A DNA stretch of 64,000 nucleotides from DATDAW01 sp036524675 (GTDB lineage Bacteria; Verrucomicrobiota; Verrucomicrobiia; Chthoniobacterales; DASVRZ01). The notes under the pieces were generated by a model, which saw only the letters and a list, made by a program, of their open reading frames with translations, searched no databases and was not told the origin of the DNA. Shown in pieces: positions 63,831 through 64,000 of this stretch. Positions within the stretch are counted from its first letter, which is position 1, and every line of letters starts with the position of its first letter. The stretch covers positions 106,812 through 170,811 of the forward strand of contig DATDBU010000113.1 in NCBI GenBank assembly GCA_036524675.1, written 5' to 3'. The position numbers and the translations under genes were made by a program.

Positions 63831-64000
63831 TTGGATTCAGCGGACGGATCGTCGCTGACCCACGCGTCACGGATAGAGCCATCAAATGCGGGAAACAGCA
63901 ATGACTCGCTGACCGCTGAGAATCTCGGCAACGAATGAGGCAACAGCCTCTTCCTCCGGTAAACCAAACAAGGCGGCGAGGATATCGCCGTGCGTGTGCC
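63827..64000 (-). CDS. 3' end of a gene entering from the right edge
   Basis: Two frames are open to the edge. One reads HTHGDILAALFGLPEEEAVA and SFVAEILSGQRVIAVSRI, stop TGA at 63882-63884. The other ends AFDGSIRDAWVSDDPSAESK at 63827-63829. They cannot both be right unless a frameshift joins them. Either stop would overlap the start of the small gene that follows. Confidence 0.3.
   Translation of the reverse strand, partial: GTRTAISSPPCLVYRRKRLLPHSLPRFSAVSESLLFPAFDGSIRDAWVSDDPSAESK

Overview
The window reads as a chromosomal segment of a Gram-negative, outer-membrane-bearing bacterium, most probably of the Verrucomicrobiota. The evidence is indirect. Outer-membrane assembly genes (BamD-like, LptE-like) sit beside an mcsA-mcsB-clpC protein-arginine-kinase operon. 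Purine synthesis uses the small PurL/PurS/PurQ type. There is a PEP-CTERM protein and a dockerin-bearing exported phosphodiesterase. No 16S rRNA is present, so the phylum is inferred.

Layout. 1-3.4 kb: end of a cupin gene, then purF-purM and a pterin dehydratase-slyX pair, all on the minus strand. 3.5-7.1 kb: cysK and three envelope genes (TPR anchor, BamD-like, LptE-like). 7.3 kb: tRNA-Gln. 8-9.7 kb: DUF1573, rhodanese and MauE-like membrane protein. 9.8-13 kb: purS-purQ-purL. 13-25.9 kb: L,D-transpeptidase, class I fumarase, SppA, SprT-like protein, O-antigen-ligase-like protein, lipase, and mcsA-mcsB-clpC. 26-31.4 kb: an MFS exporter and a manganese ABC system (mntABCD) divergent from mntR, with two matching palindromes in the shared promoter. 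31.5-34.2 kb: a decayed CDF metal exporter and an ECF sigma factor with its membrane neighbours. 34.3-38.4 kb: cupin and FucP-like sugar permease, then folP, a diadenylate cyclase gene and a 51-codon CdaR-like mini gene. 38.4-52.4 kb: secreted hypothetical proteins, a RibD-like reductase, Gfo/Idh oxidoreductase, M20 peptidase, glpK-glpD, nadA, the dockerin phosphodiesterase and a PEP-CTERM protein.

52.4-64 kb is quite different. It is an Rhs/YD-repeat polymorphic-toxin island in decay, with all Rhs pieces on the minus strand. It holds one long Rhs core with a toxin tip (broken by a nonsense codon and a frameshift) and three further Rhs core scraps. At least two, perhaps four, tip-immunity-like gene pairs are tightly coupled. 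There is one IS110 and one IS66 remnant, a MITE-like element, a 46-bp direct repeat that abuts two toxin-region segments, a 21-bp minisatellite and a heptanucleotide repeat. Broken reading frames are concentrated here (plus the CDF gene at 31.5 kb), while the long core genes are intact, so the damage looks biological rather than a sequencing artefact.

Functional links: the two purine clusters together supply five steps of IMP synthesis; the metal block forms a complete import-and-sense unit for Mn(II) whose exporter has been lost; ClpC, McsA and McsB form a protein quality-control unit.
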